NCBI GenBank assembly: GCA_026770575.1
Contig: MU657205.1
Coordinates: 305,267-362,223, forward strand
Source of the DNA: Pelagophyceae sp. CCMP2097
Lineage: Eukaryota; Sar; Pelagophyceae
Direction of reading: 5' to 3'
DNA: 56,957 nt
The first letter of the stretch is position 1; each line of letters begins with the position of its first letter. The position numbers and the translations under genes were made by a program. Below are positions 11,831 to 22,252 of this stretch, in pieces. Under the pieces are notes generated by a model. It made no database searches. It had not been told where the DNA came from and was given only the letters and a program-made list of their open reading frames with translations.

Positions 11831-13057
11831 TTAGAGTGCCACGTTCCAGACCCGCACCGTCTGGTCGTCGCTCGCCGTCACGACGCGCGCGCCGTCGGGC
11901 GAGAACACGCAGCTGTTGATGTCGCCGGTGTGGCCCTCGAGCGTCGTCAGCAGCGCGCCCGTGTTGGCGTCCCAGAGCCGCGCCGTCTTGTCGCCGCTCG
12001 CCTTGACGACGCGCGTGCCTTCGGGAGAGAAAGCGGAGCTCCAGACGTACCCGGTGTGGCCCTCGAGCGTCATCTGCAGCGCGCCCGTGTTGGCGTCCCA
12101 GAGCCGCGCCGTCATGCCACTTGCCGTCACGATGCGCGTGCCGTCGGGCGAGAACGCGCAGCTCACGACGATGTTGGTGTGCCCCTCGAGCGTCTTCTGC
12201 AGCACGCCCGTCTCGGCGTCCCAGAGCCGCGCCGTCATGCCACTTGCCGTCACGATGTGCGTGCCGTCGGGCGAGAACTTGAACGCGAAGCACGTGACGA
12301 AGTCGGCGTGCCCCTCGAGCGTCGTCTGCAGCACGCCCGTCTCGGCGTCCCAGAACCGCGCCGCCATGCCACTTGCCGTCACGATGCGCTTGCCGTCGGG
12401 CGAGAACGCGCAGCACCAGACCACGTCGGTGTGCCCCTCGAGCGTCAGCAGCAGCGCGCCCGTCTCGGCGTCCCAGAGCCGCGCCGTCTCGTCGTCGCTC
12501 GCCGTCACGACGCGCGTGCCGTCGGGCGAGAACGCGCAGCACCAGACCACACCGGTGTGCCCCTCGAGCGTCAGCAGCAGCGCGCCCGTCTCGGCGTCCC
12601 AGAGCCGCGCCGTCTCGTCGTCGCTCGCCGTCACGATGCGCGTGCCGTCGGGCGAGAACGCGCAGCTCACGACAAACCAGGTGTGCCCCTCGAGCGTCGT
12701 AAGCAGCGCGCCCGTCTCGGCGTCCCAGAGCCGCGCCGTGTTGTCGTGGCTCGCCGTCACGACGCGCTTGCCGTCGGGCGAGTACGCGCAGCTCATGACG
12801 AGGCTGATGTGCCCCTGGAAGATGGCCGTGCCCTTCAAAATTCGGCCCTTCCACCGGTCCTCCAAGACGAGCCTGCGCACGGCCGGCGCCACGGCTCGCC
12901 CGGCTCGAGCGACGCGCTTCGTCAATAAGAGCGCGTCGGGCGAGGCCGCCAGCCGGAGGATGAGCGCGAGGAGGTCGCTCAGTTCGAGCACGTCGAGGAC
13001 TGCAGGCTCGACGGCGGGGCGCGCCTCGACGGCCCGCGGGGCCTCGTCCACTTCCAT
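11831..13057 (-). CDS. WD40-repeat protein (8 near-identical repeats) with a conserved N-terminal helical module
   Basis: A single uninterrupted frame; the ATG at 13057 (MEVDEAPRAVE) gives 408 residues. Residues ~20-65 form a Leu/Ala/Arg-rich module (VLELSDLLALILRLAAS) shared with the other family copies; its position suggests an F-box-like or adaptor helix bundle, but I cannot name it. Eight 42-residue WD40 repeats follow, most reading close to GHTxxVxSCAFSPDGTR, IVTASDDxTARLWD and AETGALLxTLE. Repeats 2-4 are also almost identical at DNA level (126-bp units), which implies recent duplication or gene conversion. Differences concentrate at the residues after GHT and at the DDET positions, which lie on the propeller face. 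WD40 propellers bind protein or peptide partners; the partner here is unknown. No intron was found, unlike neighbouring genes. Confidence 0.88.
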   Translation of the reverse strand: MEVDEAPRAVEARPAVEPAVLDVLELSDLLALILRLAASPDALLLTKRVARAGRAVAPAVRRLVLEDRWKGRILKGTAIFQGHISLVMSCAYSPDGKRVVTASHDNTARLWDAETGALLTTLEGHTWFVVSCAFSPDGTRIVTASDDETARLWDAETGALLLTLEGHTGVVWCCAFSPDGTRVVTASDDETARLWDAETGALLLTLEGHTDVVWCCAFSPDGKRIVTASGMAARFWDAETGVLQTTLEGHADFVTCFAFKFSPDGTHIVTASGMTARLWDAETGVLQKTLEGHTNIVVSCAFSPDGTRIVTASGMTARLWDANTGALQMTLEGHTGYVWSSAFSPEGTRVVKASGDKTARLWDANTGALLTTLEGHTGDINSCVFSPDGARVVTASDDQTVRVWNVAL

Positions 13058-13601
13058 CGTCACCCAGCCGCGGCAGGACGCACGACGACCTCACTCTAGG
13101 CCTCGTCCGCTCAGAGCCGAGCGCGAGCAGCGGCGAGACTCGAGTGCGAGCTCGCGAGCCTCGACCTGTGAGGCTAACTTTGTTTAAAATTCTTTGATGA
13201 AGCAGGCGGACATCAGACAAGCCGACTCCGAGGGCGAGGCTTCCGCGGCGCGCGTCGCGGACGACTAGGACGTGGAGGAGAGCTCCAAATGTTCCCGGGG
13301 TAGACACCGAGGAGACGCCTTCCAAGGGCTTGGTGAAGTCTACTCGGAAGGCCGAGAGTCGATTTGCTTCATTCCAAGTGCCAATTATCGTCATCGTCGC
13401 AAGGTCGAACCTCGCGCCCGGGCCACGCGCCGGCCGGCGTGGGGCCTCTGCAAAATTTTCCGCTCGCCGCGGCGGGCGCCCTTTCAACGTCATCTCCGTG
13501 CCGGCGGCAGTTCGGCGCCAGGGAACAAGTCGCGCAGCGGCCGCATGTCGGTGCCGTTGCGCGTGAGGGCCGCGTACCAGAGCCGTTCCAGCGGCCTCTG
13601 C
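13058..13601. other. Intergenic, no gene seen
   Basis: This stretch lies between the start of the WD40 gene and the 3' end of the GT8-like gene. Open frames exist on both strands but none has recognisable content or matches splice phase with a neighbour. Confidence 0.5.
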
Positions 13602-15050
13602 CTACAAGAAGACGCTTGGATCGGTCCGTAAGATCTCAATCTCTTTGCGAGACGCAAACATTCGGTTCGCCACGCACGGCTGAAATTTCAGCCATGGCTT
13701 GTTGACGCCGGTGAAGTGGGCGTAGGCGTTCTTTGCCTTGCTCTTTTTGACCGGGAAGGGGCACGGAAACGCCCTCGACAGCAGTTTGGCGGCCGTCTGA
13801 TCGCTTGCGTCGGCGAAGACCGACGCTTCTGATTCGCCACCGTCGAAGATGCGCAAAGAGTGGCCTTTTTTCGGGTCGTCGAAGATAATGGCAAGAGACT
13901 GCACGTCGAATCGGAAAAAGCTATAGAGTTCGCCTACGACCACCACTTTGCAACGCCTTTCAATGCCGGAGAGACGCACCCTGGTTCCCTGTGCCGTCCA
14001 TAAAGTCCCAGCCGTTGGTCCTGCAGTTGCCGCTCGAGTCGTGCCACTCTTCGAGGACGTGGCCCCACCTATCAAATCCTTTTTGCAAAACGATGAAAAC
14101 GCAATAAGAAAACCCGTGGAAAACGCAATAAGGAAAATCCGAAGCACGCACGGCTTGGCGGAATCGAGCGCATTCGCGCGCTTCCGCAGCAGGTCGTCCA
14201 TCTGCAGGTAACTTGATGTAGAAGGTTCGAGCGCCAGCCAACCTGGAGGCGGTGGATCCATCAAACCCCTCCGCCTTCCCTCCTGCACGGACCTGCGTTC
14301 AAGGGCGAGACTTTGCCCGGGCAGGTGACGGTTCTGGAGTGGAGGAGTCTTGGAAGGGCGAAGAGGGAGTCCATGTTGACGAGAGGGAGTAGATCGGCAT
14401 CTAACAGTTGGATCGTATGATATTCAGTATGTTGCCACCTAGGGATCACTTATGGATCGAACCATCGATCGTAGAAGACTCACACGAGGAGCTTGTAATG
14501 TCCGAGGTGGAAACCCGCGTGGCCGCCAACTTTCCCAGGAGGAGCCGCGTAGCGCCACCGCGCTCTTGACGCCAGCCTAGCCGCACGTGCGCCGGCCGGA
14601 GGCGCGCGCGGGCGAGGCCGGAGACGCGCGCGAGACTCACAGCTCTGCCTCTTCGACAGGAGCGAGCTTGACGCCTTCGTGATCTGCACTATGCCGCCGA
14701 AACCCGTCTCTTCGCCTCGCCAGGATCAAGACGACGTCCGCCGTCGATGACGCCCCGCGTAAAGCGTTGACGGCGGCGAGGGTGGAATAGAGCCACCTAA
14801 AGGGTCGAGTAGAGCCACCCAGAGAGAGTCGAACACGACCCAAGAGTCGAGTACAGCCACCCGCAACACCAGACGCCGGTCCGATCGGCCGGTAGGTGCG
14901 GGCGACGTCCATCGGGCCGACCATGATGAAATAGGCGTGCCGTGAACCAGCCTTCGACACGTCTCCAACGTCCGCATCGACGATCTCGCCCGACCCGCGC
15001 GCATACGCCGTCCCGAGGGTCAGAAGCGCCAGCGCCATCGCCCGCGCCAT
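13602..15050 (-). CDS. GT8-like glycosyltransferase, secretory pathway
   Basis: Several minus-strand exons read as one protein. The ATG at 15050 opens a signal sequence (MARAMALALLTLGTAYA). Then come LYSTLAAVNALR and STADVVLILARR, HAGFHLGHYKLLV, TEYHTIQLLDADLLP with the metal-binding DxD motif DAD near 14395, GWLALEPSTSSY, CRTNGWDF.DGTGNQG, ELYSFFRFDVQ and the C-terminal AHFTGVNKPWLKF. This order (LDAD, then the DQG-like and HFTG..KPW motifs) is that of GT8 family retaining glycosyltransferases, which use nucleotide sugars in the Golgi. Introns are short with GTG...AG borders. One at about 14795-14870 contains tandem copies of the following exon's first bases. The usual DQG is NQG here. The substrate cannot be told. 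It is transcribed divergently from the fucosyltransferase-like gene 183 bp away. Confidence 0.82.
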
Positions 15051-15233
15051 CGGACATAGTCGGCGGGGAGCGCGAGATGGCCGCACGCGAGAGGCCCGCC
15101 TTAACCCACCGCGCGCCGCCGACATTGGCCCTACAACGACGGCCTCGCCGAAAAGGGGCATGTTCAAGACACAGGTTTTGCCTCAGGAGCACGATACAAT
15201 TGTAGGGGCTGTTGGCTGCCTGCTGTTGGCTGG
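15051..15233. promoter_or_regulatory. Divergent intergenic region between two glycosyltransferase genes
   Basis: Only about 183 bases separate the two inferred start codons, so both promoters must lie here or within 5' UTR introns. I see no TATA box or other defined element. The fucosyltransferase start could lie further upstream, which would shorten the region. Confidence 0.3.
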
Positions 15234-16633
15234 ATGCGTTTCATCGGCGAGGACGGGTCGGAGTCTGACGGCCCGTGGGTCGAACCGATGGACTTAAAGC
15301 GCGGAGCCAACACCACGAATTGCGCCGAGAAGACGGTCTGGGCCGTGCCGACTCAAGAGGGTGCGTCGTCCGGCAGGGCGTCCCGTCCGACGCGGCCGCG
15401 TCGAATCGTACTCGGTGCCGGCGCAGGCTTCGCGCTGCAGCTCAACTCTATGATCTCCACGCTCACGCTCGCCGCGCGCCTGAAGCGCGTCGCGGTGAGG
15501 CGCCGCCCCCGTGCGCATGGGCGACGAGAACTGTGGCACCTGGGCGCGACGCCCTGTGATGGGTGATGATGATAACAGCCTGAGTTCTAAACACTGCAGT
15601 GGTGCCGGGGCTCGTCCCCTCGGACCCCCCCGAGCTCTGCTCCTCCGCCTAGGTCCTCATGCCGTTCCTCGCGACGGGCCCGCACTACCGCAAGCAGGTC
15701 GCGACGCGACAGATGCGGTGCGCCTGCAGGACCTGGTTCGGCGGCCGCGCGATCGGGACCTCGCGGGCAGCGTTTGTGAAACGCGAGGCTAGGCCGACGG
15801 CGCGCATGGGCGACTACGTGGATTTGAACCAGACTCTTGTCCGCGCGGGCGCGTCGACAACGCGGTACCGCCACTTTGACGACGTGCACGCATCGATCCC
15901 GCACGCCGCGCGCTGCGTCTCGTGCGCGGGCCGCGTGCCCGCGCACGTGCGGTGCGCCCGCGGCTGGGACTACGCGTGGTGCGACCGGTCTATTATCACG
16001 CAGACGCGGCAGAGCCGGTGCGCGGTCAAGTACGGCGCGGGCGAGCGGAAGAAGGACTGTAACTTTTGCATCTTCAGCCACGGCTTCACGCCCGGCGTGC
16101 ATCAGGCCGAGCCCGCGGCGTGGAAAGCGCTGCGGAGTGGCTTAGTCTTCCACGCGCGCTACGAGGACGGCGCGCGCAGCGTCGCCGCCGCTCTCTGGGC
16201 CGCCGACGGCGCGCTCGCCGCGCCGGCGCCGTACATCGCGCTCCAGCTGCGGCGCGGCGACAAGTCGACGTCGCTCGACAAGGCCGGCCTGACGGTGGAG
16301 ACTGTCTTGGACAAGGCCGCGGCGGTCTCCAAGAGGCTCGGCAAGCGCGTCTTCGTTGCCACGGACGACCAATCGCCCGAGACGCTGGGCCTCATCGCCT
16401 CGCACGGCTTCGCCGTCGTCGACGCCGCCGCGCTCTTAAAAGCGGCGCTGCCGAAAGAAGCGACGGACTCCGTCGGGCTGTACCTCGTCGATATCCTGCT
16501 CTGCGTGCTCTCCTCGACGTTCGTCGGCGCGGCGTCAAAGCACAAGACCTCCAAGCAGTTCGAACTCATCAAGGCGCTGCGCCAAGGGCGCGGCGTCGAC
16601 ATAAAGTCGGACGTCTTATGGCAATCCGGGTAG
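15234..16633 (+). CDS. Fucosyltransferase-like protein (GT23/NodZ/O-FucT superfamily)
   Basis: Exons 15234-15494 and 15653-16633 are joined in phase over a 158-nt GTGAGG...TAG intron, giving 413 residues. The N-terminal exon has the donor-fold glycine-rich turn GAGAGFALQLNSM. The C-terminal half carries the hallmark YIALQLRRGDKS (family motif H/Q-V/L-R-R-x-D-K, near residue 286), then KRVFVATDDQSPE and DILLCVLSSTFVGAASK, the order seen in alpha-1,6- and protein O-fucosyltransferases that use GDP-fucose. A Cys-rich middle (CVSCAG, CDRS, CNFCIF) probably forms disulfides in the Golgi lumen. No signal anchor is visible in the first exon, so an additional upstream exon is likely. The family is clear; the exact acceptor is not. 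Confidence 0.75.
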
Positions 16634-16742
16634 ATCGAACGCCCCGGCGCCACGCAAGGCCCTGGGAGCCGCAAAGGCTGCGGCGGCGCGCGCGGCGGAG
16701 ATCGCAGGAGATTTGAAGGGCACACAGGGGCCCCCGGCAAAA

Positions 16743-16935
16743 GAAGGGTGCGCCGCCTGCGGCGGCTGCATGAGGCGGCTGCGCCGCCTGCGACGGATGA
16801 ACCGTGGGCAGCGGCAGCAAGAGGCAGCTGCGCCGCATGCGGCGGCATGCGCAGTCTACGGCGGCAGCATGAGGCGGCTGCGCGGCCAGCAGGGCAAAAG
16901 GCGCAGGTGACCCGTCTGCGGCGGCAGCATAAGGC
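16743..16935 (+). repeat. Degenerate GGCGGCAGCATGAGGCGGCTGCG repeats
   Basis: About six imperfect copies of a ~25-base unit built on GCGGC, GGCTGCAT and GAGGCGGCTGCGC lead directly into the truncated WD40 repeats. In frame it would encode low-complexity (RRLRRL-like or CAACGG-like) sequence, which argues against a real N-terminus. Confidence 0.6.
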
Positions 16936-16936
16936 G

Positions 16937-17179
16937 GCTACGCTCGAGGGCCACACCGACGGCGTCATGTCCTGTGCGTTCTCGCCCGACGGCAAGCGCC
17001 TCATCACGGCGAGCGACGACCAGACGGCGCGGCTCTGGGACGCCGAGACGGGCGCGCTGCAGAAGACGCTCGAGGGTCACACCGGCGACATCAACAGCTG
17101 CGTGTTCTCGCCCGACGGCGCGCGCGTCGTGACGGCGAGCGACGACCAGACGGCGCGGGTCTGGAACGTGGCACTCTAA
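16937..17179 (+). pseudogene. Two-repeat C-terminal fragment of the WD40 family
   Basis: This frame encodes just two WD40 repeats (LEGHTDGVMSCAF... and GHTGDINSCVFSPDG) and ends RVWNVAL-stop, exactly as in the intact protein at 11831-13057. The last ~125 coding bases and the next ~65 bases of 3' flank (to about 17240) are almost identical to the reverse complement of 11765-11955; I count only one or two differences in the coding part compared. It is therefore a recent inverted partial duplicate. Two repeats cannot close a propeller, and the upstream sequence is simple repeat, so it is most likely non-functional. Confidence 0.8.
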
Positions 17180-17447
17180 GGATACTCTCTCGCGAAGTCT
17201 TCTCGTCGGGACCTCGATTCGATGGACGCCGGCCTCTTCTCGGGCTATCCTCTCTGTATCGTGTCATGACAGCGACGCTGGTTGCGACCTGGCCCCGGCT
17301 TGGGGGCGGTGGAGGCACGCGGGCGGACGGCGATGACGTCGAGCCCCAGATTTTTACTCTTGCATCTCGACGGCGCATCTGTTGGTGCTCAGAGGTCGGT
17401 CTGATGGTCAAAGGTCTCGGCCCGAGGGTCAAAGTTCGGTCCGGTGG

Positions 17448-18442
17448 TCAAAGGTCGTGCCCGGGGCTTAAGATGATAGCGTCGATGGCATCTACCGTCG
17501 ACGCCGCCGTCTCGTCGGCGGCCAGGGCGTCGCGGGCCGCGTCTTCCCGGAGCGCCGAAATCTGCCGCTGCGCGCGGATGGCGATTCGCCGGATGGCGCG
17601 GTCCCGTCTCCGCCGCACGAAAGTTTTTGAGTCTGCCCAGGCGCTCGGGAGCCAGCCCTCGAAAACGTCTTCTAAACCGTACAAGAGCGCCTCGATGGCC
17701 TCGAGCGGCGCGAGGCTCGCCGCGATGCCCTGCGCTTGCGCGATTGACCGCTCAAAAGCGCTGCGCGGAGCCGCCGCGCCGGCCGACACCGGCGCGGCGG
17801 CGAGGCCCGCGCCCGACGGCGCGGCGTTTGACTGCGCGGCGGCGTCTTCATCGGCAGGCGCAGCGTCGGCGGTGGCGGGCCGCGTTCCGGTCGGCGCGGC
17901 GAGGATCTGCTTCGTCTTGCTGTCGAGGCCGCGCAATGCCATCTCCGCCTCGGACACGAGCACGGCTCGCTCCCCCGCGCCGACGACGGAGGTCAACGCT
18001 GCCTAAAACGGACGTCCGGCCGCACTCCCGGCCGCCGAAGACTTGCGGCCTGCAAACGACTCGCTCTCCGAGGCGTTGCCCGCCGTCGGCTTCTTCGGCG
18101 CAGACGCGGCGCGGCACGGCGCAGCCGAGGCGGCCGTCGCGGACCATGGCGCCGAGGTGTCGCCTAGAGAGCGTCGGTCACGAGTGTCGGCGTTGCGAGT
18201 GCCAGCGTTGCGAAGCGCGTAGACAGACGAGCGATGCACCTTGAGAGCGTGGCCGCCCAGTCCGGGTCCGCTTGGACCTTTGCTAAGCACGCATCGGCGT
18301 CGGCGAGCGCTACCGCGTCGAGCGCCGCCGCGTCGTCGGAAGCGGTCGAGACGGCTTGCAAAAACGCCGCAGCCCCGCCGACAACCCCGCCGAGCAAGAG
18401 TGCCCATGCGACGGCGGCCCCGGGCCGGCAGCGCCGGCGCAT
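17448..18442 (-). CDS. Hypothetical Ala-rich protein with N-terminal signal/anchor (spliced)
   Basis: Not recognised. An ATG at 18442 opens an Arg-rich start followed by a hydrophobic segment (AAVAWALLLGGVVGGAAAFL), likely a signal peptide or anchor. It continues to TLSRCIARL; acceptor sites (CTCTCTAG near 18160 and GTTTTAG near 18003) then lead to Ser/Ala-rich sequence (ESESFAGRKSSAAG). The last exon runs 17996-17448 (TSVVGAGERAVLVSEAEMALRGLDSKTKQIL, then an Ala/Pro-rich linker, AIEALLYGLEDVFEGWLPS and a basic helical tail RRRRDRAIRRIAIRAQRQ). The exon joins are not certain because no single donor restores phase cleanly. The C-terminal half has helical, possibly coiled, character. Confidence 0.5.
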
Positions 18443-18830
18443 CCCGGCGCGCGGCTCCAACGACGTGGAGCAAGGGCCACCACGCGGACGAACCTCGGGG
18501 GACTTTGACGCCGTCGTCCCCTCGGGCCGTCTCGTGCGGAGATCGCTAAAACTGCAAATACCCCTTCGTTGAACTTACGACCGCCAAGATTCGTTACGCA
18601 TATAAACGCGAAAAACCTACCTGGTGACCGCCGCGACGGCGCGAACACGCCATTACCTTGGTCGGCGTGTCCAACCCACGTACCCAAAAGGCCATTTAGG
18701 AACGTTCTCCGGAACACTCTCTCGGAACAGGAACAATCCTTAGTTCGAGGTCGGCGCCGGCCCCTGCGGGGCCCTGTGAGAAGCAGCGCCGTGCATTCGT
18801 CTGCAGAGGGCCCTTTTGGAAGGCATCAGC

Positions 18831-21800
18831 TCAGAGTTCGTCTGCAATGGGCGTCTTGGCGTTGTCCTTGATGAACTGGACCATGGACTCGACGTCGCGG
18901 TCGCCGTCGTAGCTGACGGCGGCGCCGTTTGCGGGCTTGAAGAGCACGGTGGGGTAGCCGGAGACGTCGTAGTCACTGGGCACATCATGGGCCGTGGCGT
19001 CCATTGCCCCAACAACCACGCTGTCGACGCCAACAAACGCGGCGGCGACCTTTGCGTACACGGGCTTCAAGGATTTGCAGTGGCCGCACCACGGCGCGTA
19101 GAATTCGAGCATGGCATCTTTACCGGCCACCGTTTCTTCGAAATTCGCAGCGGTCAGCGCCACCACGGCCGAATCCGCGTCGTCCACGTCCTCCTCCGGC
19201 TCCTCCGGCTCCTCCGGTGCCGCTTCCTCCTTGATCATGGGCGTGAGCTTGCCGTCGACTAAAGCTTGGGCAAATGCTTTTAAATTGTCGACGGAGAACT
19301 TGTCTTCCATTTTGTAATACAAATTCCCAAGCTTGGCCCCAACGCCCACGTCTTTAGACTCCAAAACGAGCGAGTAGTCTTCGAGCTGGAAGGAGAAGTC
19401 CTCCTTGTCCGCAATGTTGAACGAAAGATTCCCAACGAAGTCCACCGCAACCTTGCGAAGGCGATTGGCAAAGTAGTCGAAGCCTTTGGCATTCTTCTCC
19501 AGATCCACTTTGGCGAACAGCGTCACCACGGGCACGCCCGTCTTGTCGTAGCGGTCGTTTGACTTCCAAGTCTTTTGGCCAACTAACGGCACGGCCTTCT
19601 TAAAAGCGAATTTCTTCAACGCTTCAACATCCACCGTCTTGCCCGGGTAGCGATGGCGAGCCTTGTCGTACTTGTCCGAGACGAATCGCGCGGGCGGGTA
19701 GACCAGCACAGCGCCTCCCTTGAACTTGAACGCCGCGCGGACGTCGTCTTCCGTCGAGTAAGCGAAACGGAAAGCGTAGCGGTTCCTAGATAAGGAGGAT
19801 TTGATTCTGTATAATCTCCCCTTTCAGTGTCATGCATGGCTGGCTGGGGCACGTAGGGACTGAACAAACGCCGCCGTCAAACTCGTGGTACTCGTGGCGT
19901 GAGGTCCCGGGGCAAGTATGAATTGAACAAACAAACAAAACGTGTTTCCCCGTTTTTCCAAGAGGACCGCCTCGACGGAACCGTCTCGAGGACGCCTGTA
20001 GACCGTCTCGAGGGCCGCCTCGAGCCCGTCTTCGGGGCCGTCTTGACGGAACCGTCTCGAGGACGTCTGAAGACCGAGGGCAGCCTCGAGGCCGTCTTGA
20101 GGCCGTCTCGAGGGCCGTCTTCAGGACCGTCTCGGGAACGGTCTCAGGGCCGCCTCGTGGCCAAAGGTCGTCTGGAAGACGATCCAGGGGGCTGTCCAGA
20201 GCAAGTCTTCAGGAACATCTTAAGGCCATCGAAAGGGCCAGGGCTGCCTCGAGGCCGTCTCGAGGTCCGTCTTGGGTACGTCTTGAGAGCCGTCTCGAGG
20301 CCCGTTTCGCGGCCGTCTCGAGGGCCGTTTCGAGAACCATCTTGATACCGTTTCGAGGCCATATCGAGGCCAACTCGAGGACCGCCTCGAGGATATCGTT
20401 TCGAGGCCATGTCGAGGGCCGCCTCGAGCCCGTCTTCAGGACCGTCTCGACGGGACCGTCTTCAGGACCGTCTCGAAGATCCCGTCACGAGGAATTCTGA
20501 AGACCATCTCGTGGGCCGCCTCGAGGCCGAGGGCCGTCTTCAGGGCCGTCAAAGTGAACGGGGCCGCCTCGAGGCCGTCCAGACGTCGTCTGGAAGACTC
20601 TTCAGAGGGTCGTCCAGAGCCGGTCTTCAGGGCCGTCTCCAGGCCATGTGAGGACCGTCTCGAGCGCCTTCTCAAGGCCGTCTCAAGGCCGTCTCGAGGA
20701 CGTCGTATGGACCCCGCCTCGGGGCCGTCGTCAAACCCGTTCTCGAGGGCCACGTTCAGAGGCCATCTCGGGGACCGCCTCGAGGACCGCCTCGAGGGCC
20801 GCATCGACAAAACAGACTCAAAACCGTCTCAAAGGCCGCATCGAAGAACGTTTTCAGGACCGTCTCGAGGCCACATCGATAGTCGAATCGAGGGCCGTCT
20901 TCAGGACCGCCTCGACGAAACCGTCTCGAGAACGTCTTAAGACCGTCTCGAGGGTCGCCGAGACGGCCGTCCAGGGGGGGCACGCCCCGATCACGAAAAC
21001 CGCTCCAACACTCAATCTCGTTTTTCTCGACAACTCTCCTCGCCAATAAAGTCGGTGTTTCGACTTGCCCCAACCCCATGTGTTGTTGACGTGATGCACC
21101 CCCCTCCGCTTGTGCACTCACGAGTTGGCGAGCTCTTCAAATTTCGAAATGTCGTCGGCGTCGCGTTCCTCGTCGAAGAACCCGATGACAGCGGGTTCGA
21201 GCCCGTCCGCAGCGACAAACTTCCGGACCGCGTCCGCGTCGTCCAGCACCTCGAACCCGGGCGAAGTCTCCTTGCCACCTAAAAACGGAGGTTCCGAAAA
21301 CGGACAGCCTCGCGTCGGACACACGCCACTTTTTCCCACGCACCTTCGCCGCCGCCGTACTCGTCGTCCTCGCCGCCGTAGCCGCCCATGCCGCCGTCCA
21401 TGCCGCCATAGCCGCTGCCGCCGCCTGCGAAGGGAGCGTCGAGCGACGCCAGGCGGCGAAACGCCAAAGCTCTCCTGCGAAGCGCCAAAGCTCTTCAGAA
21501 GGCACCTGCCGACCGCCCTTTTTACAAAGGGCCCGGCGGTCTCTCAGGGCCCGTCGCGCTCGAGGGCGTTCTCGAGAGGGCGCTCTCGAGAGGCCGCTCT
21601 CGAGAGGCCGCGGCGCGCTCGAGGGAGAGCGAGGAGCCGTCCCTCCGCACCCCCCAAAAGCGCCTCCACGCACCGTAGCCCATGTTCTCCTCGTCGCCTC
21701 CGTAGCCACCGACGTCGCCCGCCTCGCTCCTGCGCGGGACGGTGGGCGCGGCGGCGGCTAGCGAATTTGGTGGATGCAGCAGGTACCTGCAATGGTGGAT

Positions 21801-21877
21801 GCAGATCCCGTTACGCACTCAAAGTCGTCTGCACGCACGAGCACGCTGACGAGGCATGCCACGGAGACGAGCTTCAT
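18831..21877 (-). CDS. Protein disulfide isomerase family protein (b-b'-a' layout) with Gly/Tyr-rich N-terminus
   Basis: Five exons fit in phase: 21877-21787, 21757-21674, 21424-21344, 21278-21122 and 19785-18831, giving about 455 residues. The first encodes a signal peptide (MKLVSVACLVSVLV). The second and third encode a disordered Gly/Tyr/Asp-rich segment (GDVGGYGGDEENMGYG, GYGGMDGGMGGYGGEDD). Then come thioredoxin-fold b and b' domains (FEVLDDADAVRKFV, RYAFRFAYSTEDD), an acidic linker and one catalytic a-type domain, FYAPWCGHCKSLKP, with the cis-Pro motif SGYPTVL. The C-terminus ADEL is a KDEL-type ER retrieval signal. It should form or shuffle disulfides in the ER lumen. Only one CGHC site is present where canonical PDI has two, because the N-terminal a domain seems replaced by the Gly-rich region. 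Intron 4 is 1336 nt of repeats; intron 1 would be only 29 nt, so that junction is doubtful. Confidence 0.85.
19960..20975. repeat. ~1 kb array of degenerate CCGTCTCGAGG repeats inside the PDI intron
   Basis: Dozens of copies of an ~11-nt unit (CCGTCTCGAGG, CCGTCTTGAGG, CCGCCTCGAGG, CCGTCTTCAGG) fill intron 4 of the PDI gene (19786-21121). CTCGAG is palindromic, so the array can fold on either strand. All open frames in it are by-products of the repeat. Confidence 0.9.
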
Positions 21878-22252
21878 GATGGGTCGTCGGGGCGCCGCGA
21901 GTCTTCTCAAGGAGAGACAGAGGTGGCTTCGTGGCTCGGCGAGCGTAGCATTTCCGGAATTTGCATCGAGGCGCGCCACGCCGCCTCGGGGGCGCGCGGC
22001 GGACGCGGCCACGGGTGTGGCGTAGCGCACAGACGTTGTGTCGCCTTTTAAAAAAACTTTGTCGACCTCGTCGGCCGTCTTCCCCCGCGCGCGTCTTTTG
22101 ACAATCGAGACCTCGCCGAGAAGGGGCCCCTCGTGACTCTCGAGGAGTCTTTGGAACTTATTCCATTGAGAGAGCGATTCTGAACTTTTGTGATGAGAAG
22201 CGCGCCGCACAGACCGCCCGAGCCTGCCGTCGCAGGGGGAAACCTCCCAGGA

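Noticed and set aside
11733..13493. 586-codon minus-strand frame overlapping the WD40 gene
   Set aside because: It is the WD40 gene read in another frame; the repeated pattern merely mirrors the 126-bp DNA units.
19960..20975. CRISPR-like array
   Set aside because: Units are contiguous, degenerate and ~11 nt with no unique spacers; the host is eukaryotic.
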